From CAUZFZ01 sp963579025 (GTDB taxonomy: Bacteria > Planctomycetota > Planctomycetia > Planctomycetales > Planctomycetaceae), in NCBI GenBank assembly GCA_963579025.1, contig CAUZFZ010000112.1, forward strand, positions 1 through 35,733: a stretch of 35,733 nt of DNA. Reading direction: 5' to 3'. The first letter of the stretch is position 1; each line of letters begins with the position of its first letter. Positions 16,414 through 24,340 of the stretch are shown here, in pieces. The notes below the pieces were generated by a model, which searched no databases, was not told the origin of the DNA, and worked only from the letters and a program-made list of their open reading frames with translations. A program made the translations under genes and the position numbers.

Positions 16414-17409
16414 ATGCCTGAAGTCTCTGTCGTGCTGCCGGTCTTTAATGGTGGCCGGACGATCGGACGAGCGGTGCGCTCGATCCTCGATCAGACGCTG
16501 CGCGATCTGGAGTTGATCGTGGTGGACGATGGATCGACGGACGACACCGTTGCCGTCGTGAGGGGATTACCGGACCCACGGGTGCGCTTGATTCAATGCG
16601 CACATCGCGGTGTTGTCGCAACGGCTAATGCGGCGACCGAGCTTGCCGTAGCGCCGTTCATTGCTCGCATGGATGCTGACGACGTCTCGGACCCACTACG
16701 ACTCGAGAAGCAACTTCAACGACTTCACGAATCGAATCTCGATGTGGTGGGATGCCAGATTCGCATCCGGGACGAAACGTCACAGGCTGTCAATTCGATG
16801 CGTCGCTATGAACGCTGGATCAACACGGAAACTATCGAAGCCAACCAGATATCCGCACTTCGATTCGTGGAATTCCCGCTGGTCAATCCGACGATTCTGG
16901 CACGGCGGAGCTACTTCGAACTGGGCTTTCGTGACACCGATGTTCCCGAAGACTACGACGTGATGTTGCGCGCTGCCGCCCTCGGCATGCAGTTTGGCAA
17001 AGTCCGCGAAGTGTTGTTTCATTGGACAGATCATCCGGACAGACTGACGCGAACTGACTCCCGCTATTCTCGGGAAGCGTTCATGCGTTGTCGGCAATCG
17101 CATCTACTGGCCGGTCCGCTGAGAGGTGTTCGATGCGTCGACATCTGGGGAGTCGGTCAAACGGGCAAACCGTGGCTCCGCTGGCTGCGCGATCGGAAGA
17201 TCAATGTTCGACGTGGTTACGACGTCAATCAGCGCAAGGTCAACGAACAAATCCACGGAGTTCGAATCTGGCATCCCACTGACATGCCAGTTGCGGATGG
17301 CACGCCACTCATCATCGCCGTTGGAGCCGAGGATGCTCGACGGTTGATCCTGCCGCAAATTCTGCGGCAAGGTTATGTTTCGGGCGGCGACGCCTGGTTC
17401 GTGGCGTGA
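16414..17409 (+). CDS. Family-2 glycosyltransferase fused to a Rossmann-like C-terminal domain
   Basis: Predicted 331-residue protein. Residues about 1-225 are a GT-A fold family-2 transferase: VSVVLPVFNG start, VVDDGST (38-42), the metal-binding DAD in ARMDADD (87-89) and the PEDYDV motif (about 178-183). Residues about 238-331 form a separate Rossmann-like domain with the motif GVGQTG (246-251) and an acidic residue after the next strand (GYDVNQRK), suggesting nucleotide binding. The enzyme would transfer a sugar from an activated donor to a glycan or lipid carrier on the cytoplasmic side. The acceptor is unknown and no polysaccharide cluster surrounds it. The ATG at 16414 directly begins the fold, but its Shine-Dalgarno is weak. 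Confidence 0.88.
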   Translation: MPEVSVVLPVFNGGRTIGRAVRSILDQTLRDLELIVVDDGSTDDTVAVVRGLPDPRVRLIQCAHRGVVATANAATELAVAPFIARMDADDVSDPLRLEKQLQRLHESNLDVVGCQIRIRDETSQAVNSMRRYERWINTETIEANQISALRFVEFPLVNPTILARRSYFELGFRDTDVPEDYDVMLRAAALGMQFGKVREVLFHWTDHPDRLTRTDSRYSREAFMRCRQSHLLAGPLRGVRCVDIWGVGQTGKPWLRWLRDRKINVRRGYDVNQRKVNEQIHGVRIWHPTDMPVADGTPLIIAVGAEDARRLILPQILRQGYVSGGDAWFVA

Positions 17410-17500
17410 GCGGTCTTCGTGCGGGAGTGATGACTAATCGGGTAGTCGAATTCGCCAGAATTTGGTTTGTCGCGGGGACTAAGGACGTGGCACAGTGCGA

Positions 17501-18334
17501 CTACTTCTTGCCGATTGACGCCTGCAACGCCTTTACAGTCGCGTCTGCTCGAAAGTTGATAATTCGGCGTCCCCACTTAATGGTCCGTTCTGCTGGCGCC
17601 AGATCGACTCCGTTGATGCGAAATCGGTCGGCTTTGATTCGCTGCTGTGTGCGCACGCTGTCCGGGTCGACGGCCATCATCATCGCTGTCATCGCAAAGT
17701 CGTCATGGAGTCCCTCCGGTCTCTGCTCAATGCCTTGCTCCTCGAGCCATTTTGCAACAGAACCAAAGTCGTAGTACTCGGGAATGAAGTGCATCCGCGG
17801 ACCCCCGTCCGACCACTTTTCGTTGAGACTTGCAGCCACTGCTTTCATACCGGATTGATTACCGCCGCTGTCACCGATCAGCAGAATGTGTTCGAAGCCA
17901 TGTGTCTTGAATGAGCTGCAGATGTCAGTGAGCAACGCTCGATACGTTTCTTCGGTAACGCTGACCGTTCCCGGGTACTTCATGTGGACGGTGGGCGGAT
18001 CAATGTCGCCTTCAGGAACGAACGGCACGATGGGCGCGACAAGCGCATTGCCTAGCTTCCTGGCAATGGCCTCTGTTGTGCCGCGCAGCACAACGTTGTG
18101 CTTGCCCGTGACCAGGTAAGGCCCGTTCTGCTCGACTCCACCAGTGGCGACAATCACTGTCTTCTTGCCACTTCGCATGGCGTCGCGGACCTCCATCCAG
18201 GTCATGTGTTCGATGAACACCGTGTCGACCGCGTCAATGGGTCGCACACCTTCCGGATCCGGTGAGACGGGGTTCGGAATGGCGGTCAGTCCAGCAGCGG
18301 CAAGAACGGACGAAGCGAATAGCAGGCGCAGCAT
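17501..18334 (-). CDS. Creatininase-family protein with variant active-site motifs
   Basis: Predicted 277-residue exported protein; residues 1-18 form a signal peptide. The fold matches the creatininase/creatinine amidohydrolase family (VIVATGGVEQNGPYL, then GDSGGN near 154-159). The family's usual EQHGPHLPLGTD reads EQNGPYLVTGKHN here, and the usual NGHGGN reads GDSGGN, so several canonical metal ligands are replaced (Glu68 is kept, the His of the first motif is Asn70). GLHDDFAMTA (about 209) occupies the position of the usual HAGE motif. It may use another metal set or substrate; amide hydrolysis is inferred from the family only. GAGGA about 9 bases before ATG 18334 decides the start. The long frame to 18484 is rejected. 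Confidence 0.82.
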   Translation of the reverse strand: MLRLLFASSVLAAAGLTAIPNPVSPDPEGVRPIDAVDTVFIEHMTWMEVRDAMRSGKKTVIVATGGVEQNGPYLVTGKHNVVLRGTTEAIARKLGNALVAPIVPFVPEGDIDPPTVHMKYPGTVSVTEETYRALLTDICSSFKTHGFEHILLIGDSGGNQSGMKAVAASLNEKWSDGGPRMHFIPEYYDFGSVAKWLEEQGIEQRPEGLHDDFAMTAMMMAVDPDSVRTQQRIKADRFRINGVDLAPAERTIKWGRRIINFRADATVKALQASIGKK

Positions 18335-18538
18335 GGGGTGGGTCCTCAGATGGTCGACAGATTCAACTCTTCCAAACGACGGGTCGCGTGACGCGACTCT
18401 CGATAATGCACTCCGGTCGATCGCAGTAAGCAGTTCTGGCCCGTTTAAATAGACTGTCCGGGTATGAAAAACGATCGCGGCCACTCATCGAGTGTCCGCG
18501 ATCGCTGGTGCATTTCATCGCAGCTGCCGGAGTAACTT

Positions 18539-19159
18539 TTACTTGCTGGCAGGTTTCTTCTCAGAAGCCTTCTTCGCTTCGTTTGTCTTTTTCTGAACGT
18601 CGATTTTCTTCGTACTCAGCAGTTCGGCCACGAACTTCGACACGTTGTTGGCCAGGAGTCCACTGGGATCGCAACCCGTTGCGATCGAGCGTACTTTGCC
18701 ACCCTTTTCAATCAGGAAGTTGGACGGCATCGATTTCGTTTCGAACACCTTCCACGATTCGCCTTTCGAATCAACGGCGTACAGCATCTTCAGCTTCTTC
18801 TCTTTGACGTAGCCTTCGACCTTCTTGTCCGGTTCACGGAAGATGGCCAGACTCGTCAGGCCCTGGCCTTCGTAGGCTTTGTGGAGCGTCTGGAAATACG
18901 CCAGCTCGCGGTCACAGCCTTTGCAGCCGCACGTCAGCCGGACAAGCACCGGACCCTTTTTCGTCAGGTCAGACAGCTTGATCAGCTTGCCGTTCGAGTC
19001 TTTGATCTGGAAGTCGGGCGCCTGAGCACCAATCTTCACAGTCTTCTCGACCTTCGGGGCTTCTTTCTTAACGGACTTCTTAGCTTCCTTCTTCTCTTCA
19101 GCCTGCAGCATCACAGCGGGAAGCAGGGCAATCACGACGCTTAGAGCAAACGCTTTCAT
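18539..19159 (-). CDS. Exported redoxin/thioredoxin-fold protein
   Basis: Predicted 206-residue protein with a signal peptide (MKAFALSVVIALLPAVMLQA) and a Lys/Glu-rich segment at 21-42. Residues about 43-180 are an AhpC/TSA or TlpA-like thioredoxin fold: APDFQIKDSNG, then a CXXC active site C79-K-G-C82 inside CGCKGCDRE, with an additional Cys77, and a cis-Pro at MPS (about 145). A Lys-rich tail (186-206) follows. It probably acts as a periplasmic thiol oxidoreductase. AAGG about 9 bases before ATG 19159 supports the start; the longer frame to 19360 is rejected. It lies between the DUF3500 and creatininase-like genes on the same strand, with gaps of 134 and 204 bases. Confidence 0.85.
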   Translation of the reverse strand: MKAFALSVVIALLPAVMLQAEEKKEAKKSVKKEAPKVEKTVKIGAQAPDFQIKDSNGKLIKLSDLTKKGPVLVRLTCGCKGCDRELAYFQTLHKAYEGQGLTSLAIFREPDKKVEGYVKEKKLKMLYAVDSKGESWKVFETKSMPSNFLIEKGGKVRSIATGCDPSGLLANNVSKFVAELLSTKKIDVQKKTNEAKKASEKKPASK

Positions 19160-19293
19160 GGTTCGACCTTGCGAATTGTTCCAAGTGGCTGAACGGCAAG
19201 AGTGAGGACGACGCCCATCACCCGCGTTACAGAGTTTGATCGTATCAACCCGGATTGATGCGTGGAAGGCGGCGCCCGGAACGACCGGATGCC

Positions 19294-20355
19294 TCACACA
19301 CCCACAGAATCCTGGTAAGAGTTCAGTTCGATGTCGGGCGTGTCGGCGACATTGACCCACACATGGACATGAGGCTTGCCGCGGAAGTACCAGACGAACG
19401 ACGGACCTTCCAGACGCCAGTTGTCCCAGATTCCGTCTTTGCCAAGGTCACCTTCCTTGTAAAAGGCGAGTCGGCAGGCATCCAGACCGCCCTGGACTTT
19501 CAGGCAACGCGTGACTTCGTCCTGGTCGGACTGGCGGAACGGTTCCAGCAGCAGCTTCAGGACGGATTGCAGGTGTTCCTTCTGGTCCGCCGAGAAGTCG
19601 GTGACGGGGATGCCGTCGAACTTTCCATTCGATCCGCGAAACCCAACCAGCTCTTCGGAAGGCATGCCATTCGTGACCAACGCCTGCTTGCGCTGTTTGC
19701 CGTCGAATATCTCGTACAGCTTGTTGGCTGCAAGCGCCTGATGCCAGAAGACGTTGGTCGGGTGGTGTGGCTTCTCGAACGTGCCCTCACCGTCATGCGC
19801 GTAGAGGATTGGTCCGCCGAATGCGACGTGTTCGGCACTGTTGCCATCGCACCGCAGCGTCATGTGGCGGCTGGCGAGGACAAACTCAAACTGGTCAGTG
19901 CCGGGCTGTCCGAAAATAGCGATCGACTGGCGATTGCCGAATCCGCCGACATCGTCTTTCAACTGCTGGTCCCAGCGTTTGTGCCAGTCTTCATGCGTCA
20001 TGCCCTCAAAGATGTCTCGAATCAGTTGCTGCTGGTCGGCTGTAAAAAAACTGCTCTTGATGGACGGCTTTGTAATCTTCCAGTTGTTTTCCAATCGCGT
20101 CCGCAACAGACCCTGTTTTCCAGCAACATGACCCCAGTCGAAACAGACAGCCTTTCTCTGAGCCGGCTTCAATGTTTCGTACAGAATGCTGACGAGTGTT
20201 TCGGGCGTCTTCTGAACGGACGCGGCAGACGACTCAGCGGAGAAAAGCGGCAAGCCCGATGCCGTCAGGGCAATCGCTCCTGCCTGTTTAAGGAAGTCAC
20301 GTCGAGGCTGAGAGACGAACTCCGGACGTTGAAGCAATGAGTGTTGGTTCGACAT
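19294..20355 (-). CDS. DUF3500 family exported protein
   Basis: Predicted 353-residue protein with a twin-arginine-type leader (RRDFLKQAGAIALTASG, about 18-34). The mature region matches DUF3500 by pattern: GFGNRQSIAIFG, HMTLRC, FGGPILYAHDG, HHPTNVFWHQALAAN and QRKQAL. The biochemical function of DUF3500 is not established. The start at 20355 has GGGAG about 10 bases upstream; the frame continues to 20391 but that start is poor. A 25-bp-arm palindromic repeat lies just upstream. Neighbouring - strand genes encode DUF1501 and redoxin proteins, a mix of exported planctomycete genes rather than a clear pathway. Confidence 0.83.
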   Translation of the reverse strand: MSNQHSLLQRPEFVSQPRRDFLKQAGAIALTASGLPLFSAESSAASVQKTPETLVSILYETLKPAQRKAVCFDWGHVAGKQGLLRTRLENNWKITKPSIKSSFFTADQQQLIRDIFEGMTHEDWHKRWDQQLKDDVGGFGNRQSIAIFGQPGTDQFEFVLASRHMTLRCDGNSAEHVAFGGPILYAHDGEGTFEKPHHPTNVFWHQALAANKLYEIFDGKQRKQALVTNGMPSEELVGFRGSNGKFDGIPVTDFSADQKEHLQSVLKLLLEPFRQSDQDEVTRCLKVQGGLDACRLAFYKEGDLGKDGIWDNWRLEGPSFVWYFRGKPHVHVWVNVADTPDIELNSYQDSVGV

Positions 20356-20384
20356 GTTCTGAACTCCCAGGATGAATTTTGTTT

Positions 20385-20449
20385 CACGCAAAGACGCGAA
20401 GTCGCGAAGTCAAAACCTAGTCTGCTTCGCGCCTTGGCGACTTTGCGTG
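20385..20449. repeat. Long imperfect palindrome of the CACGCAAAG type
   Basis: Arm 20385-20409 begins CACGCAAAGACGCGAAG and arm 20425-20449 ends GACTTTGCGTG. The two 25-base arms are inverse complements with three mismatches and a 15-base loop. It lies between the DUF1501 stop and the DUF3500 start, both on -. Elements with this core are, to my knowledge, widespread intergenic repeats in several bacterial groups. It may be a REP-like element or could affect the mRNA between the two genes. Confidence 0.7.
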
Positions 20450-20506
20450 AGACTCGCCTGATACATGGTTGCGACCGAGTGGCGTCAGACTGTAGCGACC
20501 AGTCGA

Positions 20507-22072
20507 TCACAACAGCGCACGGATCGGTTTTCCGCGATGGATGCGATACGGTCGGCCGCCCGTATCATGAAACTCCCGGTCACTGCCGATTCCCAGACAG
20601 TGGAAGATCGTGGCGGCCAGATCCTCGGGAGTAAACGCTTCTGATTCGGGAAGTCCTCCGTGTCGATCCGTTCGGCCGATGATGCGACCCGGCTGGATTC
20701 CGCCTCCGGCAAACCAGCAGGGAAACACATCACCCCAGTGATGACGTCCTGGAGTAAACGGCTCGCCCGATGCGTTTTTTCCATTCGGGCTGATCGGAGA
20801 AATCCGCGGCGTGCGTCCCATCTCGCCACACATGACGACAAGTGTCTCGTCCAGCAGTCCACGGTCCGCGAGGTCGTCCAGAAAACCACTCAGAGCATGA
20901 TCGATCGACGGGAGCAGTTTTGATTTCAGATCGCGAAACGCATTCTGATGAGTGTCCCAGCCGCGCAGGTTGACCTGCACCATTCGCACGCCAGCTTCGA
21001 CCAGACGGCGGGCTGCCAGAAATCCCTGGCCCCATTCTTCGCGGCCGTACTGGTCGCGAATGCTGTCCGGTTCCTGAGTCAGATCGAATGGATTGTCGCG
21101 GCCTGGACGCGAGGCCAGCAGAATCTGCATCGCCTGAACTCGCTGGGCATCCCACGCTGCCAGCCTGCCGGCATGATCCGCCCGGTCAATGCCGTGACGC
21201 AGTTGCTCAAGCTGTCCCAGCAGCGTGTCACGACTCATCAGTTGAGGCAGCGAGACACCTTCGAGGACGCCCAGATTCGGAAGATGGAAATCGGGGGTTC
21301 GGCAACTGCTGTTGTCCCACCATGCTTTCGGACCTGGACCGGCAGCCCGTTCCGGGTCGAGATTCGGGTCGTCATGGCTGAAGCAATTGGGGCACGAGCC
21401 AGCCGCATCTTTCGCGTTGCACTTCGCCGCCAGATCGACACCCAGCCTGTCGAACTTCGGACCCAGCAGACCGGATTCGCGGCCCGGATACTTCATGAGA
21501 TTGGCGCGTGGGAGTTCGACCATCGCCGGCAATCCGATCTGCCCCGCGGTCGGTGCCGCGTAGGCGATCATCGAACCGATCGACGGCCAGGTGATCCGTC
21601 CGGGTCGCGGCCGTGGGATCGACGCGTTCGTATCACCCGTCGGCAGTGCGGTCGTTCCGGTGTGCAGCAGGTAGTGGCAACTATTGTGTTCGTTGCGAAA
21701 CTGCCGCTCGGCAGTGTGGTGCATTGTACGAACGACCGAGAACATGTTGGTCCGAGCCGCCAGCCTGGGCAGGTACTCGCAGAAATGCACGCTCGGCAGG
21801 CCGGTTTGCGTTGTGCCGTACTCGCCGCGGATCAGGTCCGGGGCCTCGGGCTTCGGATCGACCGTCTCATGCTGAGATGGACCTCCGGACTGAAAGATGA
21901 ACACGACGGATCGAGCGGTTCCCGGCGCATGCTGCGATGCAGGGTTCGCCTGCGATTCAAGTCGTAGCAGATCGGCCAGCCCCATACCGACCAGACTCAT
22001 GCTGCCGACCTGCAACAGCCGGCGCCGCCCGATTGAAGGGTGGTCCTCGTGTCGGCATCCGAGTCGGTGCAT
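20507..22072 (-). CDS. DUF1501 domain protein with Tat-like leader
   Basis: Predicted 521-residue protein. The N-terminus contains RRRLLQVGSMSLVGMG (about 16-31), a twin-arginine-type leader, followed by the DUF1501 domain: SVVFIFQSGGPSQHETVDPKP (in two blocks), GEMGRTPRI (about 425) and HHWGDVFPCWFAGGG. DUF1501 proteins share the alkaline phosphatase/sulfatase fold and are abundant in planctomycetes, where they often pair with DUF1553 or DUF1800 cytochrome-like partners. No such partner is adjacent here. The substrate is unknown. The ATG at 22072 precedes the leader; its ribosome site is weak. Confidence 0.9.
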   Translation of the reverse strand: MHRLGCRHEDHPSIGRRRLLQVGSMSLVGMGLADLLRLESQANPASQHAPGTARSVVFIFQSGGPSQHETVDPKPEAPDLIRGEYGTTQTGLPSVHFCEYLPRLAARTNMFSVVRTMHHTAERQFRNEHNSCHYLLHTGTTALPTGDTNASIPRPRPGRITWPSIGSMIAYAAPTAGQIGLPAMVELPRANLMKYPGRESGLLGPKFDRLGVDLAAKCNAKDAAGSCPNCFSHDDPNLDPERAAGPGPKAWWDNSSCRTPDFHLPNLGVLEGVSLPQLMSRDTLLGQLEQLRHGIDRADHAGRLAAWDAQRVQAMQILLASRPGRDNPFDLTQEPDSIRDQYGREEWGQGFLAARRLVEAGVRMVQVNLRGWDTHQNAFRDLKSKLLPSIDHALSGFLDDLADRGLLDETLVVMCGEMGRTPRISPISPNGKNASGEPFTPGRHHWGDVFPCWFAGGGIQPGRIIGRTDRHGGLPESEAFTPEDLAATIFHCLGIGSDREFHDTGGRPYRIHRGKPIRALL

Positions 22073-22484
22073 GCTGAGGTTCGCCTTCTAAGAACGGGCT
22101 TAATTGAAGTCGTCCATTGTTTCAGGATTGACGAACAGTGCCATAGAAGACCCTGACTTGCCGACCGATCATGCGGCTTCGCCCGTACGGCCCAGGATTT
22201 CGAAGTCATGATTTCACAACGAACCTCAGCCAGTCGTAACACTGAAGGTTGCTACCCCGCACCCGAGTCGGAATTCACTGCTAAAACGGTATTGCGGCAC
22301 TTTCGAGGCCTGACTAATCTGCCCGCCCCTGAGACACATCCCATCTTCGGATCCTCTCCGAACCGAGACCTTTCTTCACGTTCGCCACTCAATCCATTGT
22401 TGAGTGCCCTCCCCGCTGTTGCTCATCTTCGACGGATTCCCCGTCACCACAACCCCCCCGCTGAAACTCTGGAGTATCGGGCGC
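22073..22484. other. Intergenic region between divergent genes
   Basis: About 410 bases between the DUF1501 gene (-) and the TPR lipoprotein gene (+). A small hairpin (CACTCAA 22386-22392 with TTGAGTG 22400-22406) sits about 80 bases before the lipoprotein start. The + frame is open from GTG 22404 but codes for no recognisable N-terminus. No RNA gene or other ORF was supported. Confidence 0.45.
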
Positions 22485-23342
22485 ATGGACCCATCACGAG
22501 TCATCGGCTGCGCGCTGATTGCCAGTCTGACTGTCGCAATGACTGGATGCGGCATGATGAACGGCCACTCGCGTAACACAATCGGCATGCACCACTTCAA
22601 GAAGGGGAACTACGCCGAAGCCGCACGGCACTTCAACATGGCTGCCGTCGACGATCCACAAAATGCGGACTACGTGCAGAATCTCGCGACGGCACACTGG
22701 AAACAGGGCAACTCGGAACAGGCGGCGCAGCTCTATCGTCAGGCTCTGAACATCGATCCCATGCACCAGCCAACGTACCACAGCTATGCCCGGTTGCTGA
22801 GCGAACAGGGTCGCACACCGGAAGCCGCGTCGATGCTTGCCATGTGGTCGGAGACGCAGCCCTACATCGCCCAGCCACAGGTCGAGCTGGCATGGTTGAA
22901 CCGCGAAACCGGAAATCACGCTGCCTCCGAGCAGAACCTGCGACAGGCACTGGAGATCGAACCGAACAACGCCACAGCACTCGCCCACCTCGGACAGGTG
23001 TACCAGGACCAGGGACGGTCCGGCGAGGCTGTCGCCATGTACCAGCGGTCGCTGTATCAGGACTACTTTCAGCCGCAGGTGAAGAGCCGAATCGCCTCGC
23101 TGACCGGTTCGCACAACGTGCGGGCCCGGCCGAGTGTTCAAGCTGGAGCAGCGACCGTTATTGCCAGTCAGCCACTCGGGACACCGGTCGCCGCCGAATG
23201 GCCTGCATTTCCCGTAACAACCGCATACGTCACACCGACCTGGCAAACGACGGGCCAGCCCCAGGTCGCTACGAGTGACGCCGATCCGGCGCATCCGGGA
23301 CCGCAGATTTCTTCCGCGGGACCAGTCGTCGATCCTCATTGA
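22485..23342 (+). CDS. TPR lipoprotein
   Basis: Predicted 285-residue protein. The leader CALIASLTVAMTGC gives a possible lipobox with Cys at about residue 22, so it is probably a lipoprotein. Residues about 35-200 contain four to five TPRs (KGNYAEAARHFNMA, QGNSEQAAQLYRQAL, TGNHAASEQNLRQAL, QGRSGEAVAMYQRSL). The C-terminal 70 residues are Pro/Ala/Thr-rich and likely disordered. GGAG ten bases before ATG 22485 supports the start. TPR lipoproteins serve as assembly scaffolds; the partner here is unknown. Confidence 0.82.
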   Translation: MDPSRVIGCALIASLTVAMTGCGMMNGHSRNTIGMHHFKKGNYAEAARHFNMAAVDDPQNADYVQNLATAHWKQGNSEQAAQLYRQALNIDPMHQPTYHSYARLLSEQGRTPEAASMLAMWSETQPYIAQPQVELAWLNRETGNHAASEQNLRQALEIEPNNATALAHLGQVYQDQGRSGEAVAMYQRSLYQDYFQPQVKSRIASLTGSHNVRARPSVQAGAATVIASQPLGTPVAAEWPAFPVTTAYVTPTWQTTGQPQVATSDADPAHPGPQISSAGPVVDPH

Positions 23343-23501
23343 AAGCGAGATTTGTCAGGGCCGGATGAGTGTCCGGTCCACTGTGTGAACTTTTCAAAAA
23401 CCGTGTTTCCGCTTCCGTGGCCCCCTGCTAGAGTCCCGCCCCCTTGGGGCATTGATCAGGTGATCACAGGGACGTGTTTACTCCAGCTTCAGGACAGACT
23501 C

Positions 23502-23825
23502 ATGAGCAGCCTGACCGCAATTTCCCGAAGCAATGCTGATGCTGAGCCCGCGAAAAAGAAGAAGACGGTGAAGCTCAAGGTTGGAACTCCGATTCGCGTT
23601 CGCGACGCGGTTGTTTCGCCAGACTTCCCGGACATCTCCTTCGCTGGCTGGACGGGACAGATTGTGGAAGTTTCCGGCCGTAAGGCCCCGTACCGGTATT
23701 TCGTCGAATGGGACGAGGCCGTTGTCGCGGCGATTCCACAGTCGTACGTCGACCGCTGTGAAGAGCAGCAGATTTATCACCGGTGGGCCTGCCTGACCGA
23801 CGCTGACTTCGACGCTGTCGAATAG
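23502..23825 (+). CDS. Small conserved beta-barrel-like protein, function unknown
   Basis: Predicted 107-residue soluble protein. A Lys-rich N-terminus (AKKKKTVKLK) leads to a compact beta-rich region (about 25-85) with the motifs GTPIRVRD, FPDISFAGWTGQIVEV and YFVEWDE, reminiscent of SH3-like small barrels. AGGAC about 9 bases before ATG 23502 fixes the start; the frame upstream to 23352 is rejected. I recall similar small proteins in planctomycetes and cyanobacteria but no assigned function. A strong intrinsic terminator lies about 80 bases downstream, so this is probably a single-gene or 3'-most unit. Confidence 0.7.
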   Translation: MSSLTAISRSNADAEPAKKKKTVKLKVGTPIRVRDAVVSPDFPDISFAGWTGQIVEVSGRKAPYRYFVEWDEAVVAAIPQSYVDRCEEQQIYHRWACLTDADFDAVE

Positions 23826-23902
23826 GTCAGCTTCGATCATCGGACCGATTTTCCTGCAGCTTGCCGCGGCCCGCGCACAAACGTCATCTCCAGAGACCGA
23901 CC

Positions 23903-23941
23903 AAAGCCCCGAAAGCTCAGTCTTTCGGGGCTTTGCTTTTT
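23903..23941 (+). terminator. Intrinsic terminator after the small conserved protein gene
   Basis: A perfect 13-bp stem AAAGCCCCGAAAG (23903-23915) with CTTTCGGGGCTTT (23922-23934), loop CTCAGT, is followed by GCTTTTT. This is a textbook Rho-independent terminator on the + strand and ends transcription from the 23502-23825 gene. Confidence 0.9.
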
Positions 23942-24115
23942 CCATGCGCCGATCAAAGGCAGGCGTCGTGGACCGGGAGTAGATTTGCCACCGATCTCAC
24001 GCATGTCCATGTCGAGGACACGCGCGGAGTGCAACGTTCCTTGCTGACATCACCGCGAGCCTGAACAATCCGCTGGTATTGTTTCGACCTTTGACGTAGG
24101 CGGAGCGGATAACAA

Positions 24116-24340
24116 ATGAGAACGGCCCTCTGGCTGGTGCTGATCGCACTGGTCCTGCTGCATCACGACTTCTGGTTCTGGGACGACCCGACTCTCGTTG
24201 CTGGCTGGCTGCCGATCGGCCTGCTGTACCACATCGTGTTGTCGCTGGTGGCATCGGCCTTCTGGTTCTGCGCCGTAAAGTGCGCGTGGCCCGTCTCCGA
24301 AGAAGACGCGAAAACTGATGACGGAGGGTCCTCGCTATGA
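24116..24340 (+). CDS. DUF3311 small membrane protein
   Basis: Predicted 74-residue protein with two transmembrane segments (about 4-18 and 30-55) and the DUF3311 features HHDFWFWDDP and GLLYHI. DUF3311 proteins sit next to sodium:solute symporters and probably aid their assembly or function. The stop overlaps the start of the symporter gene (ATGA), which implies translational coupling. GGCGGAG about 11 bases before the ATG supports this start. Confidence 0.88.
   Translation: MRTALWLVLIALVLLHHDFWFWDDPTLVAGWLPIGLLYHIVLSLVASAFWFCAVKCAWPVSEEDAKTDDGGSSL

Noticed and set aside
20948..21967. 339-codon + strand frame opposite the DUF1501 gene
   Set aside because: Antisense shadow in a GC-rich gene; the DUF1501 protein on - has clear motifs.
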